From: Neisseria dentiae
GTDB lineage: Bacteria; Pseudomonadota; Gammaproteobacteria; Burkholderiales; Neisseriaceae
NCBI RefSeq assembly: GCF_024580525.1
Contig: NZ_JANIKQ010000001.1
Location: forward strand, 62,001 to 126,000
DNA length: 64,000 nt
Direction: 5' to 3'
Below, piece after piece: positions 44,643-54,182 of this stretch. Under the pieces are notes generated by a model, which worked only from the letters and a program-made list of their open reading frames with translations, made no database searches and had not been told where the DNA came from. Within the stretch, counting starts at the first letter, position 1. Each line of letters begins with the position of its first letter. A program made the translations under genes and the position numbers.

Positions 44643-45611
44643 CTAACCGTTCCAAAAATACCGCACGATATGAAAAAACACCGGTGCGGCGAAACAGATG
44701 GAATCCACACGGTCGAGCATACCGCCGTGGCCTTGAATCATATTGCCCCAGTCTTTCACGCCGTGGTCGCGCTTGATGGCCGACATCACCAGGCCGCCGA
44801 AAAAGCCCATCAGGCAGATAATCAAACCGATTAAGCCGGCCTGCCAGGCGGTGAACGGGGTAATCGGCGCCATCAGCACAGCCAGCAGCGTGGCCGAGGC
44901 AATCCCGCCCACCGTGCCCGCCACGGTTTTAGAAGGCGAGAGAGCGGGCATGATTTTGCGCCTGCCTATGGTTTTGCCCCAAATATATTGTAAAACGTCG
45001 CTCGACTGCACCACGCCTATCATAAAAATCAGCAGCAGCACATTTTGCCCGGGTGCAAAGCCTTCCAAGCGCAGGTTCATCAACGCCGGAACGTGCGACA
45101 GGCAGAAAACGGCAATCATCGCCGCCCATTGGGTTTTGGCGGTGCGTTGCAGAAAATCTTCGGTTTTGCCGCTCAAGCTGGCGATAATCGGCAGCAGCAA
45201 AAAGCCGTAAACAGGAATAAAAATTGAAAACATGCCGTACCATTCGGTGTAAACGAAATAATACTGCACGGGCAGCAACACATAAAAACACACCAGCATC
45301 ACGTTATAGTCGCTGCGGCGTTTATAAACCAAGGTGAGAAATTCGCGCAGGGCGGCAAACGAAATCAAAAAGAACAAAACCACGGTGCCGGTTTTGCCGA
45401 ACCAGAAAGCCAGCAGCAGCACCAGCGTCATCACCCACCACGCATACACGCGGGCGTTGAGGTTGGCGATGGTGGCGTTGCCCGTGCCTTTTTTGCGTTT
45501 CAGCCACTGCCCGATAACGCTGGCCAACACCAGCACGGCGAATATGCCTGTGAAAATCCAGCCGGCCTGCGGCGGAATATGCGGGGAAACGGTGGAAACA
45601 AACGGGTTCAT
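44643..45611 (-). CDS. CdsA-like phosphatidate cytidylyltransferase (YnbB type)
   Basis: 322 residues with about eight membrane segments. Near the end is the CdsA signature SPSKTVAGTVGG followed later by KRDHGVKDWGNMIQGHGGMLDRVDS. CDP-diacylglycerol would be the product. The set acyltransferase, CdsA-like and CDP-alcohol phosphatidyltransferase recalls the E. coli ynbAB group rather than the main cdsA. The start at 45611 overlaps the stop of the upstream acyltransferase by four bases (ATGA); longer in-frame extensions are antisense-like to that gene and are rejected. Confidence 0.85.
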   Translation of the reverse strand: MNPFVSTVSPHIPPQAGWIFTGIFAVLVLASVIGQWLKRKKGTGNATIANLNARVYAWWVMTLVLLLAFWFGKTGTVVLFFLISFAALREFLTLVYKRRSDYNVMLVCFYVLLPVQYYFVYTEWYGMFSIFIPVYGFLLLPIIASLSGKTEDFLQRTAKTQWAAMIAVFCLSHVPALMNLRLEGFAPGQNVLLLIFMIGVVQSSDVLQYIWGKTIGRRKIMPALSPSKTVAGTVGGIASATLLAVLMAPITPFTAWQAGLIGLIICLMGFFGGLVMSAIKRDHGVKDWGNMIQGHGGMLDRVDSICFAAPVFFHIVRYFWNG

Positions 45612-46285
45612 GCCGCATCCTCCTCTTGTTTGAATGCCTGTTGTTTTTCGGGCGGCGCCAACGAGAGCAAGGCATCGCGGCTGCGTTTTAAGAAGGCTTC
45701 TTTGCTTTCGCCCTCGTGCAGGCGCACGGCTTCGCCTATGTTCACGTCGCACAGCAGCGGCACGGGCAGAAACGTGCCTTTGGGCAGCACATGATTGATG
45801 TTGTTGATCCACATCGGCACAAAACATACATCGGGATTGGCCGCCGCCAAGTGGTAGATACCGCTTTTAAACGGCAGCAGCACCACATCGTCATCGGGGT
45901 TGCGCGTGCCTTCGGGGAAAATAATCAGCGAATCGCCGTTTTGCAGCGCTTCGGTCATCTGCTCCGTAACCGCCTGCGGGTTGCCGCCGGCGCGCGGAAT
46001 CAGCAAGGCATTGAACACGCGCCTGATAATGAAACGCTTCAGGCGGTTGGTCAGCCAATAGTCGGCACCGGCCACCGGCCGCACGCGCATACGCCAGCGG
46101 CGCGGCAGCGAAATCCACACCAACACGAAATCGCCGTGGCTGCCGTGGTTGGCGTAATACACTTTTTTCTCGGGGTTGAAAGCAAGACTGCCTGCCGCTT
46201 TCGGCCTCACGCCGGTTAAAAACGACACAAACAGGCACAAACCCTGGTCGGTTAACCAGGCAAGATGTTTTTTCAGAAATTCCAT
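45608..46285 (-). CDS. Lysophospholipid acyltransferase (PlsC-like)
   Basis: 225 residues with one N-terminal hydrophobic stretch. Motif I is NHGSHGDFV (His-x4-Asp), motif III is IIFPEGTRN, and FVPMWINNINHVLP resembles motif IV. It would acylate a lysophospholipid or related acceptor at the inner membrane. Coupled by a four-base overlap to the CdsA-like gene. The upstream CDP-alcohol phosphatidyltransferase gene is 158 bases away, with repeats between. Confidence 0.82.
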   Translation of the reverse strand: MEFLKKHLAWLTDQGLCLFVSFLTGVRPKAAGSLAFNPEKKVYYANHGSHGDFVLVWISLPRRWRMRVRPVAGADYWLTNRLKRFIIRRVFNALLIPRAGGNPQAVTEQMTEALQNGDSLIIFPEGTRNPDDDVVLLPFKSGIYHLAAANPDVCFVPMWINNINHVLPKGTFLPVPLLCDVNIGEAVRLHEGESKEAFLKRSRDALLSLAPPEKQQAFKQEEDAA

Positions 46286-46374
46286 GTTTCTCCCTTTTGG
46301 ATTCCCGCTATACGAAATCTTCGTTTTACCGCTGCGGCATCGGTGCGTATGCCGTTATACAGAAATTAAAGGCC

Positions 46375-46440
46375 GAGACCTTTGCAAACTGCCTTCAGGC
46401 CGTCTGAAAACACAATTGGCCGCTTCTTTCAGACGGCCTG
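46375..46440. repeat. MITE-like end plus inverted DUS pair
   Basis: GAGACCTTTGCAAA (46375-46388) is followed by a DUS and an inverted DUS (about 46396-46440). The block separates the CDP-alcohol phosphatidyltransferase gene from the acyltransferase gene and likely interrupts what may once have been one operon. Confidence 0.6.
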
Positions 46441-46443
46441 ATG

Positions 46444-47067
46444 TCAGCGGTTTTTCAACAGTCCGGCCATATCGCGGATACGGTAATAACACGTCAGCGC
46501 GCTGCCTGCGGCTACCGCCAACAGGGCAACACGCAACACATAAACGCTTTGCCAATAATACATTTCCAGCGCGCCCAGCAGGCAGGCGGCGGTGAGCACG
46601 GCCATGCGGTGCTGCTTGGCCATCGGCCCGCGGAAACTCTGCGGCAGCCCCAAACTACCGCCGAACACGCGGATATAAGCCGTGCCCGCCGCCAGCAATG
46701 CCGCCAGCCAGCCCCACGCGGGCCAGCCCGCCGCATAACCCAGCGCAATCAGCAGCACACTGTCTGAAAAGCGGTCGGGCAGTTCGTTAAACAAATCGCC
46801 CGCAGGCGTTTTCAAACCGCCTTCCACCGCCACCATGCCGTCAAACAGATTGCACAATAAACGCAACTGCACCATCACCGCCGTGATAACCCATGCAAGC
46901 GGCTGTGTGCTGAAACCCAGCAGCAGCGCGCCGATGGCGGCAAACACCATGCCCAAACAGGAAATCTGATTGGGCGTGAGCACTTTGTTTGCCGCCAGCC
47001 AATGGGCAAACGATTGGGCGAAACGGCTGTTGCGGGAAGAAAGCGGGCGGCGGTTTTCGGTAGTCAT
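46444..47067 (-). CDS. CDP-alcohol phosphatidyltransferase (YnbA-like)
   Basis: 207 residues with several membrane segments. The family motif reads DGMVAVEGGLKTPAGDLFNE then LPDRFSD: the first Asp-Gly and the final Asp residues are kept, but the usual Arg is Val and the third acidic position is Asn. E. coli YnbA shows the same Asn and Asp positions as I remember it, so this is probably the YnbA subgroup, whose product is not established. It is followed by the acyltransferase and CdsA-like genes. Confidence 0.8.
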   Translation of the reverse strand: MTTENRRPLSSRNSRFAQSFAHWLAANKVLTPNQISCLGMVFAAIGALLLGFSTQPLAWVITAVMVQLRLLCNLFDGMVAVEGGLKTPAGDLFNELPDRFSDSVLLIALGYAAGWPAWGWLAALLAAGTAYIRVFGGSLGLPQSFRGPMAKQHRMAVLTAACLLGALEMYYWQSVYVLRVALLAVAAGSALTCYYRIRDMAGLLKNR

Positions 47068-47113
47068 AAATTAAATTTTTCAATAAGAAAAGCGGTTTGG
47101 GCGAAAGCTATTT

Positions 47114-47218
47114 TATAGTGGCTTAAATTCAACACAGACAAGGCGCCGAGCCGAAGACAGTACAGATTAAGTACGGCAAGGCGAGGCAACGCTGTATGTG
47201 TTGAATTTAAGCCACTGT
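47114..47218. repeat. Correia repeat enclosed element, complete short form
   Basis: The ends TATAGTGGCTTAAATTCAAC and GTTGAATTTAAGCCACTG are near-perfect inverted repeats. The core has ACAAGGCGCCGAGCCGAAGA, CAGTACAGATTAAGTACGGC and AAGGCGAGGCAACGCTGTA. About 105 bases long, the size of the known short Correia class. It lies between nth and the YnbA-like gene, near the latter's promoter region. Confidence 0.93.
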
Positions 47219-47274
47219 GTTTCATATTCTACCCGTTCGTGCCCATATAATCTAACTGATTCTGCGGCAGCAAA

Positions 47275-47307
47275 CAGGCCGTCTGAAAATATTTTTCAGA
47301 CGGCCTG
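47275..47307 (-). terminator. Inverted DUS pair after nth
   Basis: CAGGCCGTCTGAAAA / TTTTCAGACGGCCTG around 3 bases, 15 bases past the nth stop. Confidence 0.8.
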
Positions 47308-47321
47308 CGGGCAATAAAACG

Positions 47322-47957
47322 TTACGGCACGGCTTTGGCCGGATATTCGCACAAATCGTTGATAATGCAGCGTTCGCACAAAGGCTTTTGCGCCTTGCAG
47401 GTGTAGCGGCCGTGCAGAATCAGCCAATGGTGGGCATCGAGCAGAAATTCTTTCGGTACGAACTTCATCAGTTTGTCTTCCACTTCGCGCACGTTTTTGC
47501 CCGGCGCGATTTTGGTGCGGTTGGCAACGCGGAAAATATGCGTGTCCACCGCCATCGCCATCTGGCCGAAAGCCGTGTTCAGCACCACATTGGCGGTTTT
47601 TCGCCCCACGCCGGGCAAGGCTTCCAACTCTTCGCGGGTTTGCGGCACTTCGCCGTTGTATTTATCCAGCAGGATGCGGCAGGTTTCGATGATGTGTTTC
47701 GATTTGGTTTTATAAAGGCCGATGGTTTTGGTGTATTCCATCACGCCTTCCAAACCCAAATCCAGCATGGCCTGAGGCGTGGCGGCAACGGGGAAAAGTT
47801 TCGCCGTGGCTTTGTTCACGCCCACATCGGTGGCCTGCGCCGAAAGCAGCACGGCAATCAGCAGCTCGAACGGGCTGTTAAAGTTTAATTCGGTGGTGGG
47901 ATGCGGGTTGGCGGCGCGGAAACGCTCGAAAATTTCTTGGCGGATCAGTTTGTTCAT
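47322..47957 (-). CDS. nth: Endonuclease III
   Basis: 211-residue DNA glycosylase/AP lyase for oxidised pyrimidines. The helix-hairpin-helix motif LPGVGRKTANVVLN contains the catalytic Lys; VDTHIFRVANR holds the catalytic Asp. The [4Fe-4S] loop is C-x6-C-x2-C-x5-C in CKAQKPLCERCIINDLC. The family start MNKLIRQEIFERF fixes the ATG at 47957; the longer frame upstream passes through a DUS and intergenic DNA. Confidence 0.96.
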   Translation of the reverse strand: MNKLIRQEIFERFRAANPHPTTELNFNSPFELLIAVLLSAQATDVGVNKATAKLFPVAATPQAMLDLGLEGVMEYTKTIGLYKTKSKHIIETCRILLDKYNGEVPQTREELEALPGVGRKTANVVLNTAFGQMAMAVDTHIFRVANRTKIAPGKNVREVEDKLMKFVPKEFLLDAHHWLILHGRYTCKAQKPLCERCIINDLCEYPAKAVP

Positions 47958-48617
47958 ATTCGGCTTGCGGCTTGCGGGGAGATTGCGGTGCGGTATTATA
48001 TATCGGAACGGCGCCGTATCCGATCTGCTTATGCCGTTGCTTGATAGAATCCGCGAAACGCGCCATGATTGCGCCGTGAGGCCGTCTGAAAAATATAACA
48101 TACACGGAACCCTAAGCTGTAGAGCCTGTCCACATTCATATCTACCTTATTTTCAACAGGGTAACTGCAAGATAAATATTGGCGGCAAAAGATTGGCCGT
48201 TTTTTCTGCACACATGCCAATCGTCTTGAGTTTGTTTGCCTGCCGGTCATCGGCAAGGATATCTAGTCATGGGATAAGGCGCACTAAAAACTTGAATGTC
48301 GACAGACTTCACCGCTTTGCTGGCCAATTGTCAACATACCCTAGAACAGCCCCAAAGTAAATGAAAGAAAGCCATTTTATCGTCAATAAATTTTGATAGT
48401 GCCAAGAATCCTTTTGCTGAGTTGGGTATTTTAATTCAAGCTAATTAAAAAAACACATATTTCCGCTACAAATTTTGACTAAATCAACAAAATCATCAAT
48501 TTTATGCCAATCATTTTACGGTACGGGCAATAACTCTTATGATGCAGCAGGTAAACAACATCCCGCTACTTTGATTTTTCATTTGAAAACAAGGTTTTTA
48601 TTATAGGAGTATAGCTC
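47958..48617. other. Long non-coding stretch before sdaC with repeat fragments
   Basis: About 660 bases without a credible gene. A DUS lies near 48078. The segment around 48310-48336 (CCGCTTTGCTGGCCAATTGT) matches, inverted, the segment near 59830-59855. From about 48370 the DNA is AT-rich and free of DUS and probably carries the sdaC promoter. Confidence 0.5.
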
Positions 48618-49895
48618 ATGAGCCTTCAAAATCCCCCTCCAGAAGCCCCTCTAAAGTGGAATAAATTCGATTTGGCGTGGCTTCTAAACCTGTTTGGCAC
48701 AGCAGTAGGCGCCGGTGTATTATTTCTTCCGATTAATGCCGGCATGAACGGTTTCTGGCCGCTCGTCGTCATGGTAATCATCGTCGGGCCGATGACTTAT
48801 TTTGCCCACCGCGGGCTGGCTCGTTTCGTATTGTCTTCCTCGAATCCCGGCAGCGATATTACAGAAGTGGTCGAGGAACATTTCGGCCCGACCGCAGGTA
48901 AGCTGATTACCTTGCTCTACTTTTTTGCAATATTCCCCATCTTACTCATCTACGGTAACGGCATTACCAATACCGTGGATTCTTTTATCGTCAACCAGCT
49001 CGGTATGGCCGCCCCTCCGCGCACGCTGCTGTCGCTGGTACTGATTGCCGCTTTAATCGGCATTTTGCTGCTGGGTGAGCGGATAGTATTGAAAGTTACC
49101 GAGTGGCTGGTGTATCCGCTTGTATTGATTTTATTTTTCCTGTCACTTTATTTGATTCCCCATTGGAACACATCAACGCTCACCCAAATGCCAGATACCG
49201 CCATGTTTTTGAATACGCTGTGGATTACGATTCCGGTTTTGGTTTTTTCATTTAACCACTCGCCCGCTATTTCTTCTTTTACCTTATCGCAGCAACGTGA
49301 ATACAAAGATCCGGAGTTGACGGACAAACACGTATGCAAATCCTTATACGGTACTTCAACGGTATTGTTGGTATTCGTTATGTTCTTCGTGTTCAGCTGC
49401 GTACTGACACTGACACCATCCGATCTGGCCGCCGCAAAACAGCAAAACATTTCCATTTTGTCTTTCCTTGCCAATAAATTCGATAATCCATATATCTCAT
49501 ATTTCGGGCCGCTGATTGCTTTTCTGGCTATTACCAGCTCGTTTTTCGGGCACTACATGGGGGCAAGAGAAGGCTTGGAGGGTCTGTATATCAAAATAAA
49601 ACGGGATACCGGCGGTTCGGCTTATACGGGTGTCAACCACAAGAAACTGAATATTTTTTCAGCCGTGTTTTTCTTAATAACGTTATGGGTGGTTGCCATC
49701 CTAAATCCCAGCATTTTAGGCTTGATTGAGTCGTTAGGAGGCCCCATTATTGCCATGATACTCTTTATCATGCCCATGTATGCCATCCGGAAAGTACCGG
49801 CCATGCAGCGTTTCCGCGGAAAAGCCAGCAATATTTTCGTCGTCGTCATGGGTATAGTTGCCATTTCCAACATTGTTTACAGCTTGATTTTCTAA
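48618..49895 (+). CDS. sdaC: Serine transporter SdaC (HAAAP family)
   Basis: 425 residues with about eleven membrane segments. [25 protein letters not shown] is the conserved start, and [19 protein letters not shown] is typical of the hydroxy/aromatic amino acid permease family. Next to sdaA, the substrate is almost surely L-serine, taken up with protons. TATAGGAGTATAG precedes the ATG. The gene is more AT-rich than its neighbours and has no DUS inside, so its base composition differs from the surrounding genes. Confidence 0.93.
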   Translation: MSLQNPPPEAPLKWNKFDLAWLLNLFGTAVGAGVLFLPINAGMNGFWPLVVMVIIVGPMTYFAHRGLARFVLSSSNPGSDITEVVEEHFGPTAGKLITLLYFFAIFPILLIYGNGITNTVDSFIVNQLGMAAPPRTLLSLVLIAALIGILLLGERIVLKVTEWLVYPLVLILFFLSLYLIPHWNTSTLTQMPDTAMFLNTLWITIPVLVFSFNHSPAISSFTLSQQREYKDPELTDKHVCKSLYGTSTVLLVFVMFFVFSCVLTLTPSDLAAAKQQNISILSFLANKFDNPYISYFGPLIAFLAITSSFFGHYMGAREGLEGLYIKIKRDTGGSAYTGVNHKKLNIFSAVFFLITLWVVAILNPSILGLIESLGGPIIAMILFIMPMYAIRKVPAMQRFRGKASNIFVVVMGIVAISNIVYSLIF

Positions 49896-49943
49896 ACCAC
49901 GGCCAGACACACCCGTCCGATATAAAAAATAGGCAGCCTTATT

Positions 49944-51308
49944 ATGATCAGCATATTCGATATGTTCAAAGTCGGCATCGGCCCCTCCAGCTCGCATACA
50001 GTGGGACCAATGAAGGCAGGGAAACAATTCATAGACGATTTAATCCGCCAAGGGCGCTTGCAGGACACAGACCATATCCGCGTAGACGTATACGGTTCCC
50101 TTTCGCTTACCGGCTTGGGACACGGTACGGATACCGCCATTATCATGGGGTTGGCCGGCTATTCTCCCGACAACGTAGATATTGATTTGATTCCGACCTT
50201 TATCGCCGACGTCAAAGAAAGCGGCAGGTTGGCAATCGCATTGGGCAAACAGAGCATACGTTTCCAATACCATGAAGATATGGTGTTTCACAACGAATTT
50301 CTGCCGCTGCACGAAAACGGCATGACCCTCACCGCTTTTTCAGACGGCCGCGAAATCTGCCGCCAAACCTATTATTCCATCGGCGGCGGTTTTGTCGTGA
50401 ACGAAAACGACTTTAACTCGGCCCAAGAAGAACCGCCCAACGTGCCCTACCCTTACCGAAGCGCGGCGGATATTCTGAATCACTGCAACGACCACGGCAT
50501 TTCGGTTTCCGGCCTGATGTTCCGCAACGAAGCCGCCCTGCGCGGTAAAGACGAAGTGAACGCCTATCTGCAATATATCTGGCAGACGATGTCCGACTGC
50601 ATCGAACGCGGCTTATCCGCCGAAGGCGTGCTGCCCGGGCCGTTGAAAGTCGTCCGCCGCGCCAACAGCCTGCACCGCTGGCTTTCGGCCAACCAATCGC
50701 TCCAAAACGACCCGATGCAGATTATCGACTGGGTCAATATGTATGCCCTCGCCGTCAACGAAGAAAACGCGGCGGGCGGGCGGGTGGTAACCGCACCCAC
50801 CAACGGCGCATGCGGCATCGTGCCCGCCGTGCTGATGTATTACCACCAATTCGTCGCCCCGCTCACGCAAGACACGGTCAACCGCTATCTGCTCACCGCC
50901 GGCATTATCGGCTCGCTTTACAAAATGAACGCTTCCATATCCGGCGCCGAAGTCGGCTGCCAAGGGGAAGTGGGTGTCGCCTGCTCCATGGCCGCTGCCG
51001 GCCTGGCCGAAATTTTCGGCGGAACACCCCAGCAAGTGTGCTGCGCCGCAGAAATCGCCATGGAACACAATCTGGGCTTAACCTGCGACCCCGTGGGCGG
51101 GCAAGTGCAAGTGCCCTGCATCGAGCGCAATGCCATCGGCTCGGTAAAAGCCATCAACGCCGCCAGGATGGCCTTGCGCCGCACCGGCACCCCGCGCGTG
51201 GATTTGGACAAAGTAATCGAAACCATGTATGAAACCGGCAAAGACATGAACGCGAAATACCGCGAAACCTCGAAAGGCGGGCTGGCGGTTAAGATAGTCT
51301 GCAATTGA
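49944..51308 (+). CDS. sdaA: L-serine ammonia-lyase (iron-sulfur type)
   Basis: 454-residue single-chain serine dehydratase that converts L-serine to pyruvate and ammonia. The N-terminal domain starts MISIFDMFKVGIGPSSSHTVGPM; the catalytic domain has PTNGACGIVPAVLMYY, GCQGEVGVACSMAAAGL and CDPVGGQVQVPC, which supply cluster cysteines. It follows sdaC by 48 bases and is probably co-transcribed, making a serine uptake and breakdown unit. A reverse DUS is read through at about 50338 (residues FSDGR). Confidence 0.96.
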   Translation: MISIFDMFKVGIGPSSSHTVGPMKAGKQFIDDLIRQGRLQDTDHIRVDVYGSLSLTGLGHGTDTAIIMGLAGYSPDNVDIDLIPTFIADVKESGRLAIALGKQSIRFQYHEDMVFHNEFLPLHENGMTLTAFSDGREICRQTYYSIGGGFVVNENDFNSAQEEPPNVPYPYRSAADILNHCNDHGISVSGLMFRNEAALRGKDEVNAYLQYIWQTMSDCIERGLSAEGVLPGPLKVVRRANSLHRWLSANQSLQNDPMQIIDWVNMYALAVNEENAAGGRVVTAPTNGACGIVPAVLMYYHQFVAPLTQDTVNRYLLTAGIIGSLYKMNASISGAEVGCQGEVGVACSMAAAGLAEIFGGTPQQVCCAAEIAMEHNLGLTCDPVGGQVQVPCIERNAIGSVKAINAARMALRRTGTPRVDLDKVIETMYETGKDMNAKYRETSKGGLAVKIVCN

Positions 51309-51329
51309 ACGCGCGCCCTGTATCAAGCG

Positions 51330-51363
51330 AAAAGGCCGTCTGAAAATTTTCAGACGGCCTTTT
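51330..51363. terminator. DUS palindrome between sdaA and infB
   Basis: AAAAGGCCGTCTGAAAA abuts TTTTCAGACGGCCTTTT, a nearly loopless palindrome with T flanks serving two convergent units. Confidence 0.85.
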
Positions 51364-51381
51364 GTCGTTGTCAAACAACTG

Positions 51382-54171
51382 TTACAGCGAACGCGCCACT
51401 TCAACGATTTCAAACACTTCCAGCGTATCGCCTTCCATGATTTCGTTATAGTTTTTCAGCATCAGGCCGCATTCGTAGCCCATGCGCACTTCTTTAACGT
51501 CGTCTTTGAAGCGCTTGAGCGAAGCAAGTTCGCCGGTGTGGATGACCACGTTGTTGCGGATGAGGCGGATATGGGCGTCGCGCTTCACGATACCGTCGGT
51601 AACCATACAGCCGGCAATGTTGCCCACTTTCGATACGCTGATAACCTGGCGGATTTCCACCGAGCCGATAACCTGTTCTTTCTGCTCCGGCGCCAGCATA
51701 CCGCTCATGGCGGCTTTTACGTCGTCGATGGCATCATAAATGATGTTGTAGTAGCGGATTTCCACGTTTTCGGTTTCGGCAAGCTTGCGGGCGGAGCCGT
51801 CGGCACGCACGTTAAAGCCGATGATGAACGCGCCCGAAGCAATCGCCAGGTTGACGTCGCTTTCGGTAATGCCGCCCACGCCGCTGTGCAGCACGTTGAC
51901 TTTCACTTCGTCGGTAGAAAGTTTTTTCAGGCTGCCCGACAAAGCTTCGTAAGAGCCTTGAACGTCGGCCTTGATAATCACCGACAGCGATTGTGCCTGA
52001 CCCTCGCCCATGTTGCTGAACATATTTTCCAGCTTGGCCGCCTGTTGTTTGGCCAAACGCACGTCGCGGTATTTGCCTTGGCGGAACAAGGCGATTTCGC
52101 GGGCTTTTTTCTCGTCGGCCAGCACCATCGCATCTTCGCCGGCGTTGGGCACGTCCGACAAGCCCAGAATTTCCACGGGGATAGACGGGCCTGCTTCGTC
52201 GATCGGCTTGCCGTTTTCGTCCATCATCGCGCGTACTTTGCCGAAGGCCGTGCCTGCCAGCAGCATATCGCCTTTTTTCAGCGTGCCGCTCTGCACCAGC
52301 AAGGTGGCAACTGCGCCGCGGCCTTTGTCGAGACGCGCTTCCACGATGATGCCTTTGGCGGGTGCATCTACGGGGGCGGTCAGCTCCAGCACTTCGGCTT
52401 CGAGCAACACGGCTTCGAGCAGGGCATCAATATTAATGCCTTGTTTGGCCGATACGTTGACAAACTGGGTATCGCCGCCCCATTCGTCGGGCACCACTTC
52501 GTGTGCGGTCAGCTCTTGGCGGATGCGCTCGGGGTTGGCGGCCTCTTTGTCGATTTTGTTCACCGCCACCACAATCGGCACGCCCGCCGCTTTGGCGTGG
52601 GCGATGGCTTCGATGGTTTGCGGCATCACGCCGTCGTCGGCGGCCACCACCAAAATCACGATGTCGGTGGCTTTGGCGCCGCGGGCACGCATGGCGGTAA
52701 ACGCTTCGTGGCCGGGCGTATCGAGGAAGGTAATCACGCCGCGCGGGGTTTCCACGTGGTAGGCACCGATGTGCTGGGTGATGCCGCCCGCTTCGCCCTG
52801 CACCACTTTGGCACGGCGGATATAGTCGAGCAGCGAGGTTTTGCCGTGGTCAACGTGGCCCATCACGGTAACCACCGGCGGACGCGGCAGTTGTTCGGCT
52901 TCCGCCTGTTCGGCATTGTCGTCCAAGAAGGCTTCGGGGTCGTCGGCGGCTGCGGGTTTGCCGATGTGGCCAAGCTCTTCCACCACAATCAGGGCGGTGT
53001 CTTGGTCGATGGATTGGTTGATGGTAACCATCATGCCCATTTTCATCAGGGCTTTCACCACTTCCACGCCCTTCACCGCCATTTTGTGCGCCAAATCGGC
53101 TACGGTAATGGTTTCGGGCACCAGCACTTCATACACCACCGGCTCGGTCGGTGCTTGGAAGGCGTGTTGGTTCGGCTCCAGCTTGAGCTGTTTTTTGCCT
53201 TTTTTACCGCCGCCGCGCACGCGCTCTTCCTGAGCGGCATTTTGGCCGCGGCCTTTGCCGCCTTTACCGCCGCGCGGACGGCTTTCCACGTCGTCGCGGT
53301 TGTGGCGTTCGTCTTTTTTCGAGCGCGCCGAAAATTCGGATTTGCCCGACGATACGGCCGAAAGCGGTGCTTTTTCAGACGGCTTGGCAGAACGCTGTTC
53401 CGCCGCTTTGCCTTCCTTGGCCGCTTTCGCCTCCTGCTGTGCTTGCAGCTTGGCTGCTTCGCGGCGGGCTTGCCGTTCCTGCTTTTCTTTCAGCAATGCT
53501 TCCTGATGGGCACGCATAGCGGCGGCGCGGCGGGCTTCTTCGTCGCGCTGCGCCTGCTCCTCTGCACTCACCACAGGGCGGACGGCGGCAGGCTGCTGTT
53601 GTTTTTGCTCTTTGTTTTTGCCTTTGGCCGGTTTTTCTTCTTCCGAAATTGTTTCTGTTTCGGCCGTCTGAACCGGTTTTTCTTCCTGCTCGGTTTGTTG
53701 CGCCTGTTGCGCTGCCTGGGCTTCTTGCTCGGCTTGCAGGCGGGCGGCCTCGGCTTGGGCCTGCGCTTCGGCGGCCGCTTTTTCGGCTTCTGCACGTTCG
53801 GCCGCTTCGCGTTCGGCCTGCGCCGCCGCTTCGGCGGCTTGCTTCTCCTGCGCCGCCTGCTCTGCTTTGGCTTTCGCTTCGGCCGCCAGATCGTCGGCCG
53901 ACGGAATCACCACTTTGCGGCTGCGGCGGCGGGTTTCCACCTGCACACCACCCACGGTGCTGACTTCGGCTTTTTTACGGCTGATGCTGATGGTGCCGCT
54001 GTCGCTGCCGTGCGATTTTTTCAGGTAGGCCAGCAATTGCTGTTTGTCGTCGGAAGTGATGCTGTCGCTGCCGCTGCTTTTGTTTACGCCGGCACTGGCA
54101 AGCTGCTTCAGCAAGTCTTCCACGGGTTTTTTAAGTTCGGCGGCAAATTGTTCTACGGTTGTGTTACTCAT
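51382..54171 (-). CDS. infB: Translation initiation factor IF-2
   Basis: 929 residues. The N-terminal part (about residues 1-330) has the short helical IF2-N fold ([24 protein letters not shown]), then long Ala/Glu/Lys/Gln-rich repeats and a Gly/Arg-rich segment. The GTPase domain begins near residue 430 with [14 protein letters not shown], then DTPGHEAF and NKIDKE; the C-terminal domains bind initiator fMet-tRNA. Last gene of the rimP-nusA-infB operon, 11 bases after nusA. An alternative shorter IF-2 form from an internal start is possible but not shown. Confidence 0.97.
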   Translation of the reverse strand: MSNTTVEQFAAELKKPVEDLLKQLASAGVNKSSGSDSITSDDKQQLLAYLKKSHGSDSGTISISRKKAEVSTVGGVQVETRRRSRKVVIPSADDLAAEAKAKAEQAAQEKQAAEAAAQAEREAAERAEAEKAAAEAQAQAEAARLQAEQEAQAAQQAQQTEQEEKPVQTAETETISEEEKPAKGKNKEQKQQQPAAVRPVVSAEEQAQRDEEARRAAAMRAHQEALLKEKQERQARREAAKLQAQQEAKAAKEGKAAEQRSAKPSEKAPLSAVSSGKSEFSARSKKDERHNRDDVESRPRGGKGGKGRGQNAAQEERVRGGGKKGKKQLKLEPNQHAFQAPTEPVVYEVLVPETITVADLAHKMAVKGVEVVKALMKMGMMVTINQSIDQDTALIVVEELGHIGKPAAADDPEAFLDDNAEQAEAEQLPRPPVVTVMGHVDHGKTSLLDYIRRAKVVQGEAGGITQHIGAYHVETPRGVITFLDTPGHEAFTAMRARGAKATDIVILVVAADDGVMPQTIEAIAHAKAAGVPIVVAVNKIDKEAANPERIRQELTAHEVVPDEWGGDTQFVNVSAKQGINIDALLEAVLLEAEVLELTAPVDAPAKGIIVEARLDKGRGAVATLLVQSGTLKKGDMLLAGTAFGKVRAMMDENGKPIDEAGPSIPVEILGLSDVPNAGEDAMVLADEKKAREIALFRQGKYRDVRLAKQQAAKLENMFSNMGEGQAQSLSVIIKADVQGSYEALSGSLKKLSTDEVKVNVLHSGVGGITESDVNLAIASGAFIIGFNVRADGSARKLAETENVEIRYYNIIYDAIDDVKAAMSGMLAPEQKEQVIGSVEIRQVISVSKVGNIAGCMVTDGIVKRDAHIRLIRNNVVIHTGELASLKRFKDDVKEVRMGYECGLMLKNYNEIMEGDTLEVFEIVEVARSL

Positions 54172-54182
54172 ACTTTACCCCC

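Noticed and set aside
45611..45827. Longer N-terminus of the CdsA-like protein
   Set aside because: The extra 72 codons are Arg/Cys-rich, run inside the acyltransferase gene in another frame and lack family similarity; the ATGA overlap start is normal.
47779..48360. 193-codon plus-strand frame over nth and the following gap
   Set aside because: The first half is antisense to nth and the second half is gene-free repeat DNA.
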